NCBI GenBank assembly: GCA_003565095.1
Contig: PXDI01000170.1
Span: 1 to 24,338 of the forward strand
Source: PVC group bacterium
GTDB taxonomy: Bacteria > Verrucomicrobiota > Kiritimatiellia > UBA8416 > PXDI01
Direction of reading: 5' to 3'
DNA: 24,338 bases
Shown piece after piece: positions 14,654-21,859 of this stretch (its first letter is position 1; every line of letters begins with the position of its first letter). Below the pieces are notes generated by a model. It searched no databases and was not told the DNA's origin. It worked only from the letters and a program-made list of their open reading frames with translations. The position numbers were made by a program, and so were the translations under genes.

Positions 14654-15589
14654 TTATTTTGCTGTTCGACTGATGTACGTCATGATGCCTTGCGCAAGAG
14701 CCTCGGCGATTTTCTGACGTTCTTCGGCAATTGCCAGCCGCGCTTCATCCTCAGGATTTGACAAAAATCCGCATTCTACCAGAATAGCCGGGCAGGGGGC
14801 GTCTTTTAGTATGGCATAGCGTGCCCGCCTGACTCCGCGGTCATAAAATCCGGCATGCCGCACCAGAGCGGTCTGCGTATAGAATGCCAGCAGCATATTT
14901 TCCTTGTCAAACCGGTTGCCGTCCGCTTTTTCGGTATTGCGTGCGTTACCGGCGGTGGAAGCTTTGCCGGTCACGGGCAGGATAAAAGTTTCAGCGCCGT
15001 TTGCGTTGGGATTGGCGGCTGAATTTAAATGGATGCTAACCAGGATATCGGCATTCCATTCGCGGGCCTTTGCGGTTCGTTGGGCAAGAGTGAGCTCATT
15101 ATCCTTATCTCTGGTAAGCCGGCTTTCGATGCCGGCGGCATCAAGCAGCCGTTTTGTGCGGCGTGCGATATCAAGTACGGCACGTTTCTCCTCGATTTTG
15201 CCGGGGCTGACGGCTCCGGTATCTTTGCCGCCGTGTCCGGGATCCAGCACAACCAAAGTAACCGGGCGGGAAAGCTTAATATCCCGCGGTCGCAGGATCG
15301 GCGCCAGTGTTTGCTCGGCATCGTCACGGCTGAGCATCCACTTCTTTTTCGACAACTGCGGAGCGTCATGCAACCAGACCAGAATGTTATTGATTGTAAG
15401 TTTGCGGCTGTCTTTTTCGAAATGCAGTGAAGTAAACGCGCTTTCGGTTCTGAAACTGCTGGCGGTAATCTGTGGTTTTGGGAAGCCGTAACGGGAAAGA
15501 AATTTGTCCAGCGCAACTTCTCCGGCGCGCACCGGCAGCGCGGAAAAGAGACACAGCGCGAGCAGCGTACCTGTTGTTATTTTCAGCAT
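14654..15589 (-). CDS. Secreted N-acetylmuramoyl-L-alanine amidase (Amidase_3)
   Basis: A zinc amidase of 311 residues that cuts the bond between MurNAc and the stem peptide. It has a signal peptide (LLALCLFSALPVRA, cleavage near residue 22), so it acts in the periplasm. Residues ~40-105 form a small domain (LTINNILVWLHDAPQL, WMLSRDDAEQTLAPIL) that resembles copper-amine-oxidase-N-like wall-binding domains. The catalytic domain starts at VVLDPGHGGKDTGA (zinc His 119), continues with a Glu in KIEEKRAVLDIA, a second zinc His in VSIHLNSAAN (187), and the catalytic Glu in AILVECGFLSNPED. The start ATG overlaps the exonuclease III stop by 7 bases. It precedes HMG-CoA reductase by 18 bases. It could be AmiC-like, but the usual AMIN domain is not seen. 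Confidence 0.9.
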   Translation of the reverse strand: MLKITTGTLLALCLFSALPVRAGEVALDKFLSRYGFPKPQITASSFRTESAFTSLHFEKDSRKLTINNILVWLHDAPQLSKKKWMLSRDDAEQTLAPILRPRDIKLSRPVTLVVLDPGHGGKDTGAVSPGKIEEKRAVLDIARRTKRLLDAAGIESRLTRDKDNELTLAQRTAKAREWNADILVSIHLNSAANPNANGAETFILPVTGKASTAGNARNTEKADGNRFDKENMLLAFYTQTALVRHAGFYDRGVRRARYAILKDAPCPAILVECGFLSNPEDEARLAIAEERQKIAEALAQGIMTYISRTAK

Positions 15590-16359
15590 TTATCAAATTC
15601 GGCGGCCAGGATTGTATGGTCTGACGGTTTTTCCATCAGCCGCGGCTCGATATCTATCCAGCAGTTTAGGGCTTTTTTGCACAACGGTTTTGTAACCATG
15701 ATATGGTCGATTCTCCATCCCATGCCGCGTTTGACGGCGTTGGGGGTACGGTAATCAAAAAAGGTGTATTGTCCCGGCTCGGGGTGGAAATTGCGGAAAA
15801 GATCCGTAAAGCCCCATGCGACGGTGTCGGCGAACTGTTTACGGACAGCTTCATGAAAGCAGACATGCTGCAACTGCTTTTCGGCATTATGGATATCCGG
15901 GAAATCCGGCGCCACATTCAGATCCCCGGTCCAGAGCAGCAGATCACTTGGTTTGAAATGCCGGGAGAAATACTGTTTCAAGCGTTTCAGCCATTCCAGT
16001 TTGTATTGGTACATTGCATGGTCAATTTCGCGTCCCTGTGGAACATAAGTATTTACAACATGCAGTTTGCCGAAGCGTGCATAGGCCATCCGCGGTTCAT
16101 CCGCCGGTCCGCCATCGTCCAGTCCGAATGAACATTGATCGGGGGGCTTTTGTGACAGGATCGCCACACCGTTGTAGGATTTTTCGCCGCGATAGACCGC
16201 ATGATATCCGAGGGCGTTGAAGGGCTGTTCCGGAAAATCGGCATCAACCACCTTGGTTTCCTGGAGGCAGAGAACATCCGGCTTATTCTTTGTCAGCCAG
16301 TTACACACAATATCGAGTCGCGAGCGGACGGAATTGACATTGAAAGTGGCGACAATCAT
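15583..16359 (-). CDS. xthA: Exodeoxyribonuclease III (AP endonuclease, EEP family)
   Basis: 258 residues from ATG 16359, which overlaps the dapF stop as ATGA; a longer frame upstream is only the shadow of dapF. The protein removes nucleotides from 3' ends and cleaves abasic sites in base-excision repair. All hallmark segments are present in order: ATFNVNSVRSRL (Asn), LCLQETKV (metal Glu), VVNTYVPQGRE (Tyr), LWTGDLNVAP (Asp and Asn), WRIDHIMVT (Asp) and EKPSDHTILAAEF (catalytic His). The length is close to the E. coli enzyme (268). Confidence 0.93.
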   Translation of the reverse strand: MIVATFNVNSVRSRLDIVCNWLTKNKPDVLCLQETKVVDADFPEQPFNALGYHAVYRGEKSYNGVAILSQKPPDQCSFGLDDGGPADEPRMAYARFGKLHVVNTYVPQGREIDHAMYQYKLEWLKRLKQYFSRHFKPSDLLLWTGDLNVAPDFPDIHNAEKQLQHVCFHEAVRKQFADTVAWGFTDLFRNFHPEPGQYTFFDYRTPNAVKRGMGWRIDHIMVTKPLCKKALNCWIDIEPRLMEKPSDHTILAAEFDKC

Positions 16360-17180
16360 ACGGTTAGCGTTCCTTTGAAGACATGTACGGCCGGGCCGGT
16401 GAGGGTGACATCTGTAGCGGTGTCGTCGGCATCCATCTTGAAGTCGACCTGTAACTGATCGTTTCCGGCGGTTTGCAGGGAGACGGGGGCTGCCACCGTT
16501 TTGAGGCGAGCCGCGATCAAAGCGGCGGCCACCATGCCGGTACCGCAAGCCAGCGTTTCTGCTTCAACGCCGCGTTCATATGTGCGGATACGCAGGGTGT
16601 TGTCGCCGGTCTTCTGGATGAAATTGACGTTCGTGCCGGCCGGGGCGAAGGTTTCATGGTAGCGGATCGCTGCGCCGATTGCCGGCAGGTCGATTGCATC
16701 GATTGCATCTGATTCGATTACGGCATGCGGGACGCCGGTATTGACCTGATGGCATGTAATGCTGCGGCCGTCGAAATCGAGGTCAATATTCATCCGCCAG
16801 CCATGCGGAGGAGTCATATACAGTCTGACATTATCGCCGCATATATCTGCGCGCAACTTTCCGGCTGCTGTATCGAAAGTCATGTGTTCCGCGGCGATAT
16901 TCAGATCATACGCCAGCCGTGCCACGCAGCGTGCGCCGTTGCCGCACATTTCCGCCTCGCCGCCGTCGGGATTGAAAAACCGCATGGTGAAATCCGCCTG
17001 CGCAGAAGGCTGAATCAGGATAATGCCATCGCTGCCGATGCCGCGCTTCCGGTCTGCTATACGCAGCAGGCGGTTCTTCTCGGAGCAGGGGAATGTTTGG
17101 TTGCGGTCATCCACGAGGATAAAATCATTGCCGGCCCCGTGCATCTTAAAAAATTCAAACTGATTAGGTTTGTCTGCCAT
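16356..17180 (-). CDS. dapF: Diaminopimelate epimerase
   Basis: Converts LL- to meso-diaminopimelate, the last step before lysine and the source of the peptidoglycan cross-linking residue. 274 residues from ATG 17180, which has GGAA 6-7 bases upstream; the longer open frame upstream is the shadow of the protease gene. FFKMHGAGNDFILVDD is the N-terminal signature. The two active-site cysteines lie in EMCGNGARCVARL (MCGNGxRC motif) and ETLACGTGMVAAA (ACGTG). A short in-frame 9-base tandem duplication at 16691-16708 gives A-I-D-A-I-D in the middle. It lies 13 bases after the protease gene and overlaps xthA by 4 bases. Confidence 0.95.
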   Translation of the reverse strand: MADKPNQFEFFKMHGAGNDFILVDDRNQTFPCSEKNRLLRIADRKRGIGSDGIILIQPSAQADFTMRFFNPDGGEAEMCGNGARCVARLAYDLNIAAEHMTFDTAAGKLRADICGDNVRLYMTPPHGWRMNIDLDFDGRSITCHQVNTGVPHAVIESDAIDAIDLPAIGAAIRYHETFAPAGTNVNFIQKTGDNTLRIRTYERGVEAETLACGTGMVAAALIAARLKTVAAPVSLQTAGNDQLQVDFKMDADDTATDVTLTGPAVHVFKGTLTV

Positions 17181-17193
17181 TTGCAGTTCCTTA

Positions 17194-19368
17194 TTAAAGG
17201 TTATAGCGAATCCAATCGCTGATGACGTCGGAAAGTGAGCGTTCTGGTTGTGGGTGGCGGACTGCCGGGGTTGCCGGCATTTCCTTGAGGCGCACAAAGT
17301 CCGCCAGAATCCGCAGGCCTTCATCGCGGACGATATCCATGGCGTTGTCATCCTCTTCGCCCTCCACCAGTCTGCGTTGCAGGTCATGGAGTTCCTTTTC
17401 CGCTTGCGCCAGCTCACGTCTTTTCTGAATGTTGAGCGTAACTGACTGAGCGCTTTGCATTTTTTCAATGCGTTCCAGCAGCATGGCATACGACTGCCAG
17501 CGTTCACTTTCGTTACGGCGCTGCTGTGATAGCTTGCGCAATGAGGGAATAACGGTGTGCATATTACCCCACGGCATATATGCTGCGCGACCAACCGCCG
17601 ACCACTGCATCGGGTTGGGCAGGCTGTCTTCGCCGAGTTCCATATATTCATAAGGCGAAGGCAGCACTATATCGGAACTGATGCCGCGCACCTGGGTTGA
17701 GCTGCCGTTGATGCGATAAAACTTTGCGCTGGTGACCTTGATGGAGCCGAATGCCGGATCGCGGCCGAGTTCAACGATCGACTGCACGGTGCCTTTGCCG
17801 TGAGTCTGTGAATCGCCGACAATGATTGCGCGGCCATAATCCTGCAGGGCTCCGGCCACAATTTCCGAAGCCGAGGCGCTCAGGCGGTTCACCATAATTA
17901 CCAGCGGTCCGTCATAGGCCACTTTGGGATCGCGGTCAGGCAGCACGCGCAGCCGGAAGCGTTCCTTTACCTGCACCACCGGTCCGGTACGGATAAAGAG
18001 TCCGGTCAGGCGGATGGCTTCCAGTAATGATCCGCCGCCGTTACCGCGCAAATCAAGCAGAACTCCTTCCACGCCTTCTGCGGCCAGCTCGGTCAGGGCC
18101 GCTTCCACGTCGTCAGCCGAACTGCGGTAGTCGTCATCATCAGCTTTGGCTTTCAGATTGGCATAAAAAGCCGGCAGGCGGATGATGCCCAGTTTGCGTT
18201 CATTGCCTTCGCTGTCGCGCATGGTACGTGTTTCTGCTTTAGCGGCCTGTTCTTCAAGTTTCACCTCGTCACGGATGATATCAACAAATTTCACTGTTGA
18301 TCCGGTCGGATCTGAAGCCGGAATAACAGTCAACACCACCCGTGTGCCTTTCTCGCCACGGATCAGGCGCACTACGCGGTATAGCGGCAGGTGCATAATA
18401 TCCACCGGTTCTTCATCATTCTGTGCAACCGCGATAATACGGTCGCCGGGGCGCAGGCGTCTTTCGCGCCGGTCCTGATCGGCCGGCCCGCCAGGGATCA
18501 GCCGCACCACCTGCGCGGCACCGTCATCCGAGCGCAGCAGGGCGCCGATGCCCACCAGTGAGAGGCGCATTTCGATATCAAAATCCTCTACGGCGCTGCG
18601 TGATAGGTAGGAAGAATGCGGGTCGAAGGTGCGGGCCACGGCGGAGAGATATTCGCGCAGCACCCATTCGGAATCGTTCCCGCGCATGATCGACATAAAA
18701 CGTTCGTAGCGCCGTTCGATGCTTTCCCGCGGGGAGAGCCGGGGATCAAGAAAGCTTTCATCTTCGTCTTCATCTTCCGGCTCCTCATCATCAGGGTCAC
18801 TGAGTGCGAACTCGTCGGCAACGATCCTGCGCAAATACTCGTTTTTGATACGTTTACGCCAGAGCTCGTCGCGTTCTTCATTCGATGCCGGCCATGGTGA
18901 TTCGCGGCGGCGCCACTCATATGCAAGGTCCGTTTCGAGGTCGAACTCACCGGCCAGCAGATTGGTTACAAAAGAAAGACGCTCGGCAACGGAAGCATTG
19001 AACAAATCAAATGCCTCGACCGCAAAATCAACATTTCCGGCATTCAGATCCGAATCGAGCCGTGATTTGTAGGGCGTCAGTTGCTCGATATCTGCGGGGC
19101 TGAAATAGATTCGTTCGCCGTCGAGGGTGCTCAGGAAGTTAGTCCATGCGCGCGGGGAAAGGGCTGCGTCAAAGGTTCTTCTGTCCAGGTGTTCGGCGGT
19201 CATCCGCCGCAGAAAGCGCGGCACGATTGTTTCGGCCTCGGTGGGGGCGGTCAGTTCTGTAGACGGCGGGTCGCTAACCGTGCGTGCCTGATGCGTCGGC
19301 AACAGCATATAGGCGGCGGCAACCGCAAGTAAGCCCGGCAGCAGCAATTTATTCAAATCCAGCTTCAT
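17194..19368 (-). CDS. prc: Tail-specific (Prc/CtpA-type) periplasmic serine protease
   Basis: 724 residues, slightly longer than E. coli Prc (682). A membrane or signal segment spans residues ~8-23 (LLLPGLLAVAAAYMLLP). The N-terminal helical domain follows (RRTFDAALSPRAWTNFLSTLD), then a strongly acidic insert at ~189-206 (SDPDDEEPEDEDEDES). A PDZ domain occupies ~262-350 (VGIGALLRSDDG, RLRPGDRIIAV). The S41 peptidase domain has LLDLRGNGGGS at 437-447, the catalytic Ser at ~499 in NRLSASASEIVAGAL, and the Lys at 525 in THGKGTVQSI. The C-terminal domain includes a charged helical stretch. Prc enzymes trim lipoproteins and peptidoglycan hydrolases in the periplasm, which fits the downstream amidase. 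Its ATG shares one base with the atpH stop. Confidence 0.92.
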   Translation of the reverse strand: MKLDLNKLLLPGLLAVAAAYMLLPTHQARTVSDPPSTELTAPTEAETIVPRFLRRMTAEHLDRRTFDAALSPRAWTNFLSTLDGERIYFSPADIEQLTPYKSRLDSDLNAGNVDFAVEAFDLFNASVAERLSFVTNLLAGEFDLETDLAYEWRRRESPWPASNEERDELWRKRIKNEYLRRIVADEFALSDPDDEEPEDEDEDESFLDPRLSPRESIERRYERFMSIMRGNDSEWVLREYLSAVARTFDPHSSYLSRSAVEDFDIEMRLSLVGIGALLRSDDGAAQVVRLIPGGPADQDRRERRLRPGDRIIAVAQNDEEPVDIMHLPLYRVVRLIRGEKGTRVVLTVIPASDPTGSTVKFVDIIRDEVKLEEQAAKAETRTMRDSEGNERKLGIIRLPAFYANLKAKADDDDYRSSADDVEAALTELAAEGVEGVLLDLRGNGGGSLLEAIRLTGLFIRTGPVVQVKERFRLRVLPDRDPKVAYDGPLVIMVNRLSASASEIVAGALQDYGRAIIVGDSQTHGKGTVQSIVELGRDPAFGSIKVTSAKFYRINGSSTQVRGISSDIVLPSPYEYMELGEDSLPNPMQWSAVGRAAYMPWGNMHTVIPSLRKLSQQRRNESERWQSYAMLLERIEKMQSAQSVTLNIQKRRELAQAEKELHDLQRRLVEGEEDDNAMDIVRDEGLRILADFVRLKEMPATPAVRHPQPERSLSDVISDWIRYNL

Positions 19369-19916
19369 CAGGCATCCCCTCCGAGCAGTACCTGTTGCAT
19401 TTGATCCATCTGGTAATCAATCGATCCGTCAATAATCATATCGCCAACCTGTATTCGTATTCCACCCATCATACCCTTATCCACCCGTGCATTCAGCAAA
19501 ACTTCCTGTCCGGTTATCCGCACTACTTCGTTGCGGATCTGCTGCAGGCGCTCATCATTGAGCGGCACTGCGCTGACAACTTCGCCGGTCAACCGCCGGC
19601 TGGTAAGCGCCATTTCAGAAACAATCTTATCCCGCAGCGTTTGCAGTTCATTCAATAAACCGCATTCCACCAGCATCAGCACCAGATGGCAGACATCCGC
19701 CCCGGCCGAATCAAACAGCTCCTGCAATGCGGCATCCTTGCCGTCCGCACTGACTGCCGGATCTGACAGAAACGCCCTGATTCCGGGGGTTTGGGCAATC
19801 AGATTGATTACCGCCGAAAACCTGCCGGCAAAATTCTCCGGATCGCGCATGGTCATTACCAGTTGCGAGAGGGCTTTAGCGGTTTTCTCCAGATTATGCT
19901 GTTTTTCTTGCGACAT
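19368..19916 (-). CDS. atpH: ATP synthase delta subunit
   Basis: The 182-residue stalk subunit that joins the b dimer to the top of F1. The C-terminal signature GGIRIQVGDMIIDGSIDYQ is typical of AtpH/OSCP, and LLVECGLLNELQTLRDKIVSEMA matches the helical linker. The start ATG overlaps the end of atpF by 23 bases. In most bacteria atpA, atpG, atpD and atpC follow, but here a protease gene follows instead. A GGAGGGG just before the end serves the protease start. Confidence 0.9.
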   Translation of the reverse strand: MSQEKQHNLEKTAKALSQLVMTMRDPENFAGRFSAVINLIAQTPGIRAFLSDPAVSADGKDAALQELFDSAGADVCHLVLMLVECGLLNELQTLRDKIVSEMALTSRRLTGEVVSAVPLNDERLQQIRNEVVRITGQEVLLNARVDKGMMGGIRIQVGDMIIDGSIDYQMDQMQQVLLGGDA

Positions 19917-20406
19917 TGGTCTTTTTCAAACGATCGACAAAATCATTAGCGAGTTTTTCGTGTTCGGTTTCATCCAGTTTGGTCTTGATGACCTGGCGTG
20001 CAATTCTGAAAGAGAGGGTCGCGACGGTGTTTTTCAGGTCATCCATACTGCGCTGCACTTCCCTGTCGATATCAGCTCTGGCCTGTGTCATGGCATTGGC
20101 CGCCTCGCGTTTAGCAGCATCCCGCGCCTCATTCTTCATCTGGGCGACAATCCGGTGGCCTTCGGCGATAATCTGTTTGGTTTCATTGCTGGCCTGGGCC
20201 AGTTTCTCTGCATGCTCCTTCTGCATGGCTTCAGCTTCCATACGTGCCAGTCTGGCCTGTTCCAGCGAATCGCGGATAGCGCGTTCGCGCTGGTCCAGCA
20301 GGCGTTGCAGCGGTTTGAAAGTAAAGCGTGCCAGCAACGCAAACAGGATCGCGAATGTTATCCACGTCCACACCATCAATCCGCTGTCAAAAGAAAGACC
20401 GTCCAC
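19894..20406 (-). CDS. atpF: ATP synthase b subunit
   Basis: 170-residue peripheral stalk subunit. One N-terminal membrane helix (VWTWITFAILFALLARFTF), then KPLQRLLDQRERAIRDSLEQAR and a long charged helix rich in Ala, Glu, Lys and Arg, as expected for the b-subunit coiled coil. It starts 2 bases after the atpE stop. The only b-type subunit in the window, so a homodimer (or an unlinked b') is expected. Confidence 0.92.
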   Translation of the reverse strand: MDGLSFDSGLMVWTWITFAILFALLARFTFKPLQRLLDQRERAIRDSLEQARLARMEAEAMQKEHAEKLAQASNETKQIIAEGHRIVAQMKNEARDAAKREAANAMTQARADIDREVQRSMDDLKNTVATLSFRIARQVIKTKLDETEHEKLANDFVDRLKKTNVARKTA

Positions 20407-20408
20407 GA

Positions 20409-20711
20409 TTACTCCATTAACTCAATTGATTCGGTAACGCCTGGCGGCAGCAGAGTTTGTTCGTGATGCACTTCAGCCTGCCGGCCGGAATTGATCAACA
20501 TAATTGCAACCAGCAGGGCATACAAACACAGCGCTTCGATAAAAGCGATTGCCAGAATCATCAGCCGCTGGATTGTTTTTGCGGCTTCCGGCTGCCGGGC
20601 GGTGGCTTCCACGCTTTTCCCCGCCAGAATTCCGATGCCGATACCTGTACCCAGAGCGGCCAGACCGATTCCCAATCCGGCACCCAGCCAAGCCATTCCT
20701 ACCGCATCCAT
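20409..20711 (-). CDS. atpE: ATP synthase c subunit with a C-terminal extension
   Basis: The two-helix ring subunit: helix 1 is glycine-rich (GAGLGIGLAALGTGIGIGILAGK), the polar loop is ATARQPEA, and helix 2 carries the ion-binding Glu59 in AIAFIEALCLYALLVAIML. The residues that pair with this Glu in sodium rings (Gln in helix 1, Ser/Thr after the Glu) are Ile and Ala here, so proton coupling is likely. At 100 residues it is longer than usual (~70-90): after helix 2 a polar tail of ~26 residues (SGRQAEVHHEQ...) extends past the expected end. The ATG shares one base with the atpB stop, with AAGGAGC upstream. Confidence 0.93.
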   Translation of the reverse strand: MDAVGMAWLGAGLGIGLAALGTGIGIGILAGKSVEATARQPEAAKTIQRLMILAIAFIEALCLYALLVAIMLINSGRQAEVHHEQTLLPPGVTESIELME

Positions 20712-21466
20712 TATTTTGCTCCTTCTGTTGCGTGCTGTGCAGCCAGCGCGTCACTGATATACATTCCCGCCAGCATTGTAAAAATGAAAGCCTGGATAAA
20801 ACAGACAAACAGTTCAAAGCAGGCCATGGCAACCGCGCCTACCAGCGGCAGTGCCTTCAGATACCACAGTGCTGTTACCTGCAAAGAAATAAAAATGAGA
20901 AGCAAGGCGTGTCCGGCCATCATATTGGCGAACAAACGTACCGCCAGGGAAACCGGCTTTGCCAGCCAGCTTATCACTTCGATTGGTGCGACCAGCAGAC
21001 CGATTCCGCGCGGCAAGCCTTCCGGAACAAATTTCCGCAGGAACCCTTTCAGTCCGTGAATCCTGATATCGACAGTAATCACAATGGCATAGACCATAAT
21101 GGCGAGGCCTACGGTGACGCTCAGGTTTGAGGTGGCGGCCTTGAAATGATGCGGATCGGGGACCATTCCCAGCAGGTTTCCAACGAGGATAAAAAAGAAC
21201 AGGGATGCCAGCAGCGGTGTCCAGGCTTTGGCTCCGGGGCCAAGGTTGTCGCGCGAAACATTGTCATCGATAAACTGATACAGTCCTTCGAACAAATTCT
21301 GGAAAGTGCCGTGGGCAACCGGTTCCTTGCGGCGGAACGCGAGGGTCAGCACCGTGAAAGCGATCGCGGCGGCCAGCCATAGCAGCAGCACATTATTGGT
21401 GATGCTCATGTCTATGCCGAAAACACCGGGCAGCTTTATTACTACTATGCGTCCAATCTCATGCAT
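20711..21466 (-). CDS. atpB: ATP synthase a subunit
   Basis: A 251-residue polytopic membrane protein forming the half channels beside the c ring. The essential Arg177 lies in AKPVSLAVRLFANMMAGH, and the last helix pair contains CFIQAFIFTMLAGMYISDAL. Earlier segments (FILVGNLLGMVPDP, LGPGAKAWTPLLASLFFFI) also match the family. The ATG at 21466 has AGGAAT upstream. First gene of the long minus-strand run; no atpI precedes it. Confidence 0.95.
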   Translation of the reverse strand: MHEIGRIVVIKLPGVFGIDMSITNNVLLLWLAAAIAFTVLTLAFRRKEPVAHGTFQNLFEGLYQFIDDNVSRDNLGPGAKAWTPLLASLFFFILVGNLLGMVPDPHHFKAATSNLSVTVGLAIMVYAIVITVDIRIHGLKGFLRKFVPEGLPRGIGLLVAPIEVISWLAKPVSLAVRLFANMMAGHALLLIFISLQVTALWYLKALPLVGAVAMACFELFVCFIQAFIFTMLAGMYISDALAAQHATEGAK

Positions 21467-21490
21467 GGTTCATTCCTGATAAATGCGTTA

Positions 21491-21519
21491 ACAATACCAC
21501 GACTGAACGCCATGTGCAA
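21491..21519 (-). promoter_or_regulatory. Candidate sigma-70-type promoter for atpB
   Basis: On the minus strand, TTGCAC (21519-21514), a 17-base spacer and TATTGT (21496-21491) make a good -35/-10 pair. Transcription would start near 21484, giving a very short leader before ATG 21466. This is the most convincing promoter for the whole minus-strand gene run. Confidence 0.6.
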
Positions 21520-21587
21520 AGGGTTTTCGGGTTTGGGGCTGTTAACTGACGCAGACTTACAAGTGAAAAAGCGCTTATTTCAGAACC

Positions 21588-21616
21588 CGCCCCGCCGAGC
21601 TTGTTCCGGCGGGGCG
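21588..21616. repeat. Strong GC-rich hairpin in the divergent atpB/glycosyltransferase region
   Basis: A perfect 10-bp stem, CGCCCCGCCG (21588-21597) with CGGCGGGGCG (21607-21616), and a 9-base loop, flanked further out by ATTTC and GAAAT that could extend it. No U run follows on either strand, so a simple intrinsic terminator is unlikely. It lies upstream of both promoters. Confidence 0.7.
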
Positions 21617-21667
21617 ATCAGAAATAGTAATCAACAAACGATCTATCCCCAAAATAGGGAAAGTCCA

Positions 21668-21731
21668 AAACCGCATTCTTGCTTGACGGCTTCGTGCCGG
21701 TTGACTACCGTCCCCCCCGTAAATGCGGTTT
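21668..21731. repeat. 10-bp inverted repeat flanking the plus-strand promoter
   Basis: AAACCGCATT (21668-21677) and AATGCGGTTT (21722-21731) are exact inverted copies separated by 44 bases that contain the whole -35/-10 pair. The arms are centred 54 bp apart, about five helical turns. This could be a paired operator, a small invertible segment, or chance. Confidence 0.55.
21683..21711 (+). promoter_or_regulatory. Candidate promoter for the GT-C glycosyltransferase
   Basis: TTGACG (21683-21688), a 17-base spacer and TACCGT (21706-21711). The -35 is near consensus and the -10 keeps TA...T. Transcription would begin near 21718, leaving a leader of ~140 bases with two hairpins before ATG 21860. 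Confidence 0.5.
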
Positions 21732-21780
21732 CCGGCAGCAGCTGCTGTCCGGCAGGTTTATTGCCCGCAGGTTGCGGGCA
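21732..21780 (+). promoter_or_regulatory. Two hairpins in the glycosyltransferase leader
   Basis: The first, 21732-21752, pairs CCGGCAGCAG with CTGCTGTCCGG with one bulged T. The second, 21762-21780, is a perfect 8-bp stem, TGCCCGCA with TGCGGGCA, closing a GGT loop and followed by TTTC. Both lie in the predicted untranslated leader. They could act on RNA stability or as an attenuator; they match no riboswitch I know. Confidence 0.45.
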
Positions 21781-21859
21781 TTTCACGATTTAATGCATTC
21801 GCCGACTGATTTTTTCGTCGCTTCACAAGTGGCGCTCATCACCAATTAAAGGTGAAAAA

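Noticed and set aside
16360..16548. Long N-terminal extension of exonuclease III.
   Set aside because: It is dapF read in another frame; the ATG at 16359 gives a normal-length enzyme with the standard N-terminus.
17181..17651. 157-residue N-terminal extension of DapF.
   Set aside because: It lies inside the protease gene in another frame, and the diaminopimelate epimerase signature starts just after ATG 17180.
20409..20711. Sodium-coupled ATP synthase.
   Set aside because: The helix 1 Gln and the Ser/Thr after the ring Glu, needed for sodium binding, are Ile and Ala here.
21799..21825. Possible third copy of the CGCCGAC hairpin in the glycosyltransferase leader.
   Set aside because: Only about nine bases match and the stem cannot form properly; similarity is too short.
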